From Amycolatopsis orientalis DSM 43388 (GTDB taxonomy: Bacteria; Actinomycetota; Actinomycetes; Mycobacteriales; Pseudonocardiaceae): a stretch of 64,000 bases of DNA. Below, piece after piece: positions 59,643-64,000 of the stretch. A program made the translations under genes and the position numbers. The notes below the pieces were generated by a model that saw only the letters and a list, made by a program, of their open reading frames with translations, searched no databases and had not been told where the DNA came from. Where the stretch lies: NCBI RefSeq assembly GCF_000411975.1, contig NZ_ASXG01000172.1, forward strand, positions 108,475 through 172,474, written 5' to 3'. Positions within the stretch are counted from its first letter, which is position 1; every line of letters starts with the position of its first letter.

Positions 59643-60041
59643 GTGTGGGAGGACACGGCGTTCATCGTCGCGAGCGGGCAGGCCAAGACGACCGCACCGG
59701 ACGGCTTCGTCCTGGAGCCCGATGAGGCGAAACAGCTGCTCAGCAAGCTGACTGGGATCAAACAGAAGCTGACGGCGATGCGCGAGAGGGCCATCAACCT
59801 ATGCGGAATGAAGCCGCCGGCGCAGGATCCGTCGACGGTCGCGGCGCATGTGGCAATGGTCGGAGACGGTGCCGCAAAAATGGGAGCCTACTCATACGGC
59901 GGGGGTCACATCGATCTTCAACTCGCCTACGTCGATGAATTCATCCAGCGCATCGCGGAGGCGCTCGGCATGACAAGATCAAGCGATCACCAGCAGACGA
60001 GCCTCATTAACCGAGTCGACCACCAGGAAACGACCGAATGA
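59643..60041 (+). CDS. helical protein at head of second type VII cassette, 132 aa
   Basis: Contains FVLEPDEAKQLLSKLTGIKQKL, GMKPPAQDPSTVAAH and DLQLAYVDEFIQRIAEALGM, a helical-bundle-like protein reminiscent of WXG100-sized partners, without a signal peptide. GTG start 59643. It overlaps the DUF3558 lipoprotein gene by 4 bp, and the order partner, lipoprotein, PPE/WXG-like, EspG is a familiar actinomycete cassette. Confidence 0.68.
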   Translation: MWEDTAFIVASGQAKTTAPDGFVLEPDEAKQLLSKLTGIKQKLTAMRERAINLCGMKPPAQDPSTVAAHVAMVGDGAAKMGAYSYGGGHIDLQLAYVDEFIQRIAEALGMTRSSDHQQTSLINRVDHQETTE

Positions 60042-60652
60042 AACTCCGCACGCCAATCGTCCTGCTCAGCTCCTTGGCCCTGCTCACCGCTTGTTCGGGG
60101 ACCACCGGCGGACACCCAACGCCGGTGGCGAGCAGCAGTTCGCTGCCGGGCAACGAGGTGCCGCCCTATGGCGGTGCCCCCAAGGTCGAGAACCCGCTTC
60201 CCGACTCCGTGCTCTCCGGAAGCGCGTGCGATGCGCTCAGCCCCCAGCAGATCCGTGAGGACATCGGCGAAGGCGTTGCCGGCAAACCTGAGGACGGACC
60301 CCTAGGCCCCAAATGCACCTGGTCTGACCAGGAGGGAGGCTCAATGCTGACGATCTTCTACACGACCAAGCAACGAGAAGGCTTGAGCATCATCTACAAA
60401 CAGGTCAAGCCGCAGATGAAGCGGTTCGAGGTGGTTCCGCCCATCCAGGGCTTCCCCGCCGTCGCCTACGACCCGAAACCGGGCCCGCGAACAGACGGGT
60501 GCCATGTAGCGGTCGGGCTCTCCGACACGCTCGAATTCGAGGTCGGACTTGACCTCGGCCTTTCCAACAGCGGCAAAGCTGACGCCTGCCGCCTTGCGGT
60601 CGAGGTGACGGACCACGTGGTCACCACGCTCAAGAAGAAAGCGGGGCGCTGA
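60038..60652 (+). CDS. DUF3558 lipoprotein, 204 aa
   Basis: Signal peptide with lipobox LTAC at residue 16-19. The DUF3558 domain shows GSACDALSPQQIREDIG, GPKCTWSDQEGG and the late CRLAVEVTDHVV, with conserved cysteines. DUF3558 proteins are common, fast-evolving lipoproteins of filamentous actinomycetes, function unknown. Located inside the ESX-type cassette, 1 bp before the next gene. Confidence 0.85.
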   Translation: MKLRTPIVLLSSLALLTACSGTTGGHPTPVASSSSLPGNEVPPYGGAPKVENPLPDSVLSGSACDALSPQQIREDIGEGVAGKPEDGPLGPKCTWSDQEGGSMLTIFYTTKQREGLSIIYKQVKPQMKRFEVVPPIQGFPAVAYDPKPGPRTDGCHVAVGLSDTLEFEVGLDLGLSNSGKADACRLAVEVTDHVVTTLKKKAGR

Positions 60653-60653
60653 C

Positions 60654-61898
60654 ATGGGCTGGGTAGAGTCCACCAAGGCGCTGCTCGATAAATACCAGGA
60701 AATGACGGTGCCGATCGAGGAGATCGTCCCCCAGATCCAGGCAGCGCGGCCCGGGGTTTGGCATGAAGGAAGCGAGATCGCCAAGGGACTCGCGCGGGAT
60801 CAGGAAGCGGTCAGCCAGGACGTCTCGGAGATTCTCGGCGGTCTCGAATCCGTCTGGAGCGGCGCGTCGGCGGACAAGGTCTCGCAGCGGCTGCGGACGG
60901 TGCGTTCCTCGATGACCGGTGCGCAGCAAACGTTCCACGACAACAGCGGCACGCACGCTTCCGCGGCGGCGTTGCTCGACAATCTGCGCAACCAGATGGC
61001 CCCCATGTCGGCGGAACCGCTCACGAACGCGCTGAAGAGCGGGAAGAACCTGTTCGACTCCGACGTGCTGTCCGAGATGCGCAGCCACAACGAGGCTTCG
61101 GCCAAGAATCTGCAGCTCTATCAGGAATTCACCCACCAGACCCAGTCCAATTCGGGACAGTTGAAGTACGACTACGGCAGGCTCGGCGCGTACGACGGCG
61201 GCGTCACGGTCAACCAGCAGCCGAGCGTCCCTGGCCCGGGCCATCCGCCAGCAGGCCCACCAGGCCCCGGCGGTTGGCGGCCGGGAGGTCCTGACCCACG
61301 GACGACCGGACCAGGCGACCAACCTCCCGGAGCGAGCGGGGCGAGCAGCCGGGGCCCCGGTGCCAGCGGAGGCCACGACCGCGACAGCGGGCCGTCCATC
61401 GGCAGCGGCAGCTTCCCGCATTCGCCGAATCCGGCCGACGCGACCAGCACCTCCGGCTACGTCGAGCCGACCGGTTCCGGTCAGTCCCGGTTCACCCCTC
61501 CGGGGATCGCCGGGTACCAGCCCGGCGGGTCCGGCCCGAGCTCCAGCGGGTCTGGTCTCGGCTACACCCCGGGCATCGGGTTCGGCTCGACCGGCGGAGA
61601 GAGCGGAGGCACCGCGACCACGCCCCGCGGTCCGGGCGGCGGTTCCCGCGTCGGAGCCGGAGAGTTCGGTCCGCGAGGCAGTGGCTGCGCGGGGACGGGT
61701 GCGCCGCGCGGGGGTGCGGCCGGCGAGCGCGGTATGCCCGGGGCAGGGATGAGCGGCGGTCGCGGCGGCAAGAAAGAAGACGACGCCGAGCACAACCGCA
61801 AATACGTCCTCGACACCGACGACATTTTCTCCAGCGAGGAAGCCGCCATCGATCCCGTCACCGGCCTCCGGTCGACGCCGCCCACTCTCGGCGCATGA
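60654..61898 (+). CDS. WXG/PPE-like type VII substrate with Pro/Gly-rich tail, 414 aa
   Basis: The N-terminal helical domain has ILGGLESVWSGASADKVSQRL (WXG turn) and helices to about 190. A long Pro/Gly-rich tail follows (GPGHPPAGPPGPGGWRPGG, GSGPSSSGSG) and a short acidic end (RKYVLDTDDIFSSEE). It parallels the protein at 49891-51072 in layout but not in detail. It overlaps espG by 4 bp. Confidence 0.72.
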   Translation: MGWVESTKALLDKYQEMTVPIEEIVPQIQAARPGVWHEGSEIAKGLARDQEAVSQDVSEILGGLESVWSGASADKVSQRLRTVRSSMTGAQQTFHDNSGTHASAAALLDNLRNQMAPMSAEPLTNALKSGKNLFDSDVLSEMRSHNEASAKNLQLYQEFTHQTQSNSGQLKYDYGRLGAYDGGVTVNQQPSVPGPGHPPAGPPGPGGWRPGGPDPRTTGPGDQPPGASGASSRGPGASGGHDRDSGPSIGSGSFPHSPNPADATSTSGYVEPTGSGQSRFTPPGIAGYQPGGSGPSSSGSGLGYTPGIGFGSTGGESGGTATTPRGPGGGSRVGAGEFGPRGSGCAGTGAPRGGAAGERGMPGAGMSGGRGGKKEDDAEHNRKYVLDTDDIFSSEEAAIDPVTGLRSTPPTLGA

Positions 61899-62605
61899 CC
61901 GGACCAGATTCCCCGGTGCGGCTGCCGACCGCGGTGTTGTCCATGGTGTGGGACATGCTCGACCTCGGCGAAATGCACCCGATGCTCAGCGGTAAGCGGC
62001 TTTGGGTGAAGGACGGCGCGGACCGTCGGCTGCACGCCGAGACCATCGAGTACCTCACGCAACTCGGGCTCGCACGCGATGACGCGCCGACACCACACCT
62101 ACGGGCGACCTTGCAGGTGATCGCCTACGCCGAGGGCGAATACTTCGCGCACTCGCAATTCAGCACCGGTACCGATCGCAGCGCATTGGTCGCCCAGCGC
62201 GAGGCGGACGCGGTACGGGTGTCCGTCCAGGACGACGTGGTCGAGATCTGGCAGATCGCCCCGAACCGGCTAGCCACCGCGCTTTTCGACACGCTTCCGC
62301 AGATCCCCGGCGCGCCGGTGCGCTCGGTGTCGATCGCGTCCGACGAGGCACCGGACCCGTTCGACGAGAGCACCAGCGCCGAGTACCTCAATTCAGTCCT
62401 GGACCAGCCCCGCCAAGCGGTGCATCAGCTGTACGTCGGCCGCCGGGCCGGCGGCAGGCACCTCACCGGCGGTCCGATTTTCGCGCTGGACCTGGAAGCC
62501 GGCCGAGTCCTGGCGTACCGGACCACCGACGACCGGACCGAACTCATCTCCGGCACCCCGCGCGCGATCGTGAAGATCCTCAACGACACCTTCGCCGCCC
62601 TTTAG
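61895..62605 (+). CDS. EspG-family ESX secretion chaperone, 236 aa
   Basis: EspG-like pattern: SMVWDMLDLGEMHPML at the start, VIAYAEGEYFAHSQFSTG, DVVEIWQIAPNRLATALFDTLP and the ending GTPRAIVKILNDTF. It is the chaperone for the upstream effector. The first three genes and this one form a single operon with overlaps. Differs clearly from the EspG at 51.5 kb. Confidence 0.75.
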   Translation: MTGPDSPVRLPTAVLSMVWDMLDLGEMHPMLSGKRLWVKDGADRRLHAETIEYLTQLGLARDDAPTPHLRATLQVIAYAEGEYFAHSQFSTGTDRSALVAQREADAVRVSVQDDVVEIWQIAPNRLATALFDTLPQIPGAPVRSVSIASDEAPDPFDESTSAEYLNSVLDQPRQAVHQLYVGRRAGGRHLTGGPIFALDLEAGRVLAYRTTDDRTELISGTPRAIVKILNDTFAAL

Positions 62606-62696
62606 CCCAGCACGACCGGGCAATGCGGATTCGGCGGCTCCGCCAGTTCGATCATCGCTTCCAGCTGTTCGCGGGTGCGTTCGAGACCCACTTCGT
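62602..62696 (-). pseudogene. C-terminal 30 codons of an unidentified gene
   Basis: Minus-strand frame reads VGLERTREQLEAMIELAEPP then NPHCPVVLG and a stop that overlaps the espG stop. It has the look of a protein end (helix then short tail) but nothing precedes it; the sequence upstream is a plus-strand SDR piece. A truncated relic. Confidence 0.4.
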
Positions 62697-63133
62697 CCGG
62701 GCGACCTGACCACGATCCGGCAGGAAATGGAGACCAAATTTACGGCCCGTTGCAGATGATCCGCGCATTCGCGCCAGGCTTGAAGAATGGCGCGGTTCTG
62801 AACGTCCTGTCCGCCTTGTCCTGGACGACCTACCCGGGCTCCGCCGGATACGCCGCGTCCAAAGCGGCGGCGTGGAGCATGACCAACTCGGTGCGGCTGG
62901 AGCTTCTGGCACACCGCACGCTGGTCAGCGGCCTGGTCATGGCCAGCACCGGCACCGACCTGATGGCGGGCTTCGACATCCCGAAGAACGACCCGGCCGA
63001 CGTCGTCCGCACCGCGTTGGACGGCATCGAAGCCGGAGAAGTCGAGATCCTCGCGGACGCGGACAGTGCGAAGGCGAAAGCCGGACTGGCCGAGCATCCG
63101 ACGGTGTTGTACCCGGTGCTGCGGGCCGAATGA
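62697..63133 (+). pseudogene. 5'-truncated, frameshifted short-chain dehydrogenase
   Basis: Frame carries GDLTTIRQEMETN, then after a one-base slip near 62736-62741 YGPLQMIRAFAPGL, NVLSALSW, YAASKAAAWSMTNSVRLEL (active-site Tyr/Lys) and the C-terminal end. The NAD(P)-binding half is missing and no start codon fits. Together with the minus-strand relic next to it, it marks one deletion across a divergent gene pair. Confidence 0.65.
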
Positions 63134-63173
63134 GGTCGGGCGGACTCGGATTCCGCGCGGACGAGCTGTTCGC

Positions 63174-63836
63174 TCAGCTGCCGGTCCCGGAGCTGGTGCC
63201 GCCGCCGTTGCCGAACCCGGGGCCGTTGTTCTCGTCGCCGCGGTTCTGCCCGTCCGGAACACGGTGCCGCTGGCCGGGGCCGCCGTCGTCTAAGCGGTGA
63301 CCTCCGTGGTGCTGGCTCATGCCGGGGCGACCGGGGTGGTGCGTCGCGGCCATGACGCCGCCGACGATGCCGCCGCCCACGACCACGCCAAGGACCCCCA
63401 CCGCGACCAGCTGCGTGGCCCGGTGGGCGACGAACCGGCGGAAGCCGCTCTGCCGCGGCTGCAGGGGCATGCCCCATGGACCGGGGTGCGCGAACTGGCC
63501 GGGCTGATTCGGCGGCTGAGCGGCCTGCTGACCCTGCTGACCAGCCTGTTCCGCGCCCGGAGCGGGCTGTTCCGCGGCTGGAGCGGACTGGTTCGCGCCC
63601 GGAGCGGACTGGTTCGCCTGGTCCGCGCCCGGAGCGGGCTGGCCCAGCTGGCTGGTCTGTTCGGCGGACGGCACCGGCTGGCTCGGCTGCGTGGCCTCCG
63701 CGGAGGCCTCCGGCTGACCGGCCGCGGCCGGACCCGTGCCGGCGGCACCCTCGCCCAGGTCCCCGGCCCGGCCGAACTGCTCGGTCGGCTCTTGCCCGGC
63801 GGGCTCGCCGGGCGAGGGGTTCTTGTCGTCGTTCAT
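63174..63836 (-). CDS. Pro/Gln/Ala-rich single-pass membrane protein, 220 aa
   Basis: The N-terminal 120 residues are low complexity with repeated (Q/N)SAPxA and QPAPGAEQ units. A transmembrane helix (QLVAVGVLGVVVGGGIVGGV) lies near 145, and an extracellular Gly/His/Asn-rich tail follows. This layout is seen in actinomycete wall-associated proteins. No family recognised. It faces the gene fragment at the window edge. Confidence 0.7.
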   Translation of the reverse strand: MNDDKNPSPGEPAGQEPTEQFGRAGDLGEGAAGTGPAAAGQPEASAEATQPSQPVPSAEQTSQLGQPAPGADQANQSAPGANQSAPAAEQPAPGAEQAGQQGQQAAQPPNQPGQFAHPGPWGMPLQPRQSGFRRFVAHRATQLVAVGVLGVVVGGGIVGGVMAATHHPGRPGMSQHHGGHRLDDGGPGQRHRVPDGQNRGDENNGPGFGNGGGTSSGTGS

Positions 63837-63979
63837 CGTCGGTCCTCCGGGCTGAGCGGGTGGGAGGCGGGTGTCCCGGCTCCCACCCTTGAGGGTGACC
63901 GTCGATGCTGTGGAGAAGCTGAATCCCAGCTGTGTACTAATACTCCAGCTGTAGTTCGTGATCTTGCTGGAGGGGTCGT

Positions 63980-64000
63980 GTGAGACGGGTGCGGCCGCCA
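63980..64000 (+). CDS. start of a gene running off the window
   Basis: A GTG (MRRVRPP) follows a GGAGGGG ribosome-binding site by about five bases, divergent from the membrane-protein gene. Only seven codons are visible, so nothing can be said about its product. Confidence 0.4.

Overview
The window is high-GC actinomycete DNA. It most resembles a filamentous Pseudonocardiaceae genome such as Amycolatopsis; this is an inference from gene content and GTG start usage. Supporting markers are an SsgA-family sporulation protein, a Bpa-type proteasome activator ending in GQYL, DUF3558/PPE-like/EspG type VII secretion cassettes, and the galactan/arabinan precursor genes of a mycobacterial-type arabinogalactan wall. 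No rRNA, CRISPR array or replication origin was seen. Three tRNAs plus a short duplicated tRNA 3' flank are present.

Layout. 1-2.4 kb: the tail of a lanthipeptide/thiopeptide-type dehydratase domain gene, a 55-codon ORF, then a scar of broken regulator, SDR and possible integrase pieces between two copies of a tRNA-Arg 3' flank, then tRNA-Arg(ACG) and tRNA-Ser(GCT). 2.4-31.6 kb: mostly ordinary chromosomal genes. These include an MprF-like lipid aminoacyltransferase, acetoacetyl-CoA synthetase, a HisC-type aminotransferase, a TauE exporter, VOC/GntR genes, an FBP protein, an adenylate cyclase, FabH, an Lrp regulator, an SsgA-like protein, two secreted peptidases (streptogrisin-like and eqolisin), a LAL regulator, and a NitT/TauT ABC transporter divergent from a CitA/CitB-like two-component system. 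Two gene-free low-complexity arrays sit here (about 8.94-9.40 kb and 28.3-28.9 kb). 31.8-36.8 kb: small conserved genes, a RAMA-like remnant, tRNA-Ser(TGA), MarR, a YpfJ-type metalloprotease and a quinone oxidoreductase.

36.8-58.5 kb is the core of the window. The backbone qor, cysteine-desulfurase-like gene, bpa, wzm, wzt, glfT1, glfT2, gtrA, dprE1, dprE2 corresponds to the M. tuberculosis Rv3777-Rv3791/Rv3808c cell-wall region (gene order from memory). Between bpa and wzm lies a 7-kb insertion that encodes a full UDP-GlcNAc to CMP-pseudaminic-acid-type pathway (pseB, pseC, pseF-like, pseG, pseH, pseI), a coiled-coil protein and a family-29 sialyltransferase-like enzyme. This nonulosonic-acid decoration system next to the galactan exporter is the most interesting content. 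DprE1 carries Ser at the position of the benzothiazinone-target Cys.

Two separate PPE/WXG-EspG type VII secretion effector cassettes flank the second half of the wall locus (49.9-52.3 and 59.6-62.6 kb), with no core secretion genes nearby. The window ends with a truncated SDR, a proline/glutamine-rich membrane protein and the first codons of a gene running off the edge. Several intergenic gaps hold long perfect hairpins. Two of them (36.8 and 58.4 kb) are clearly related and differ by compensatory changes.
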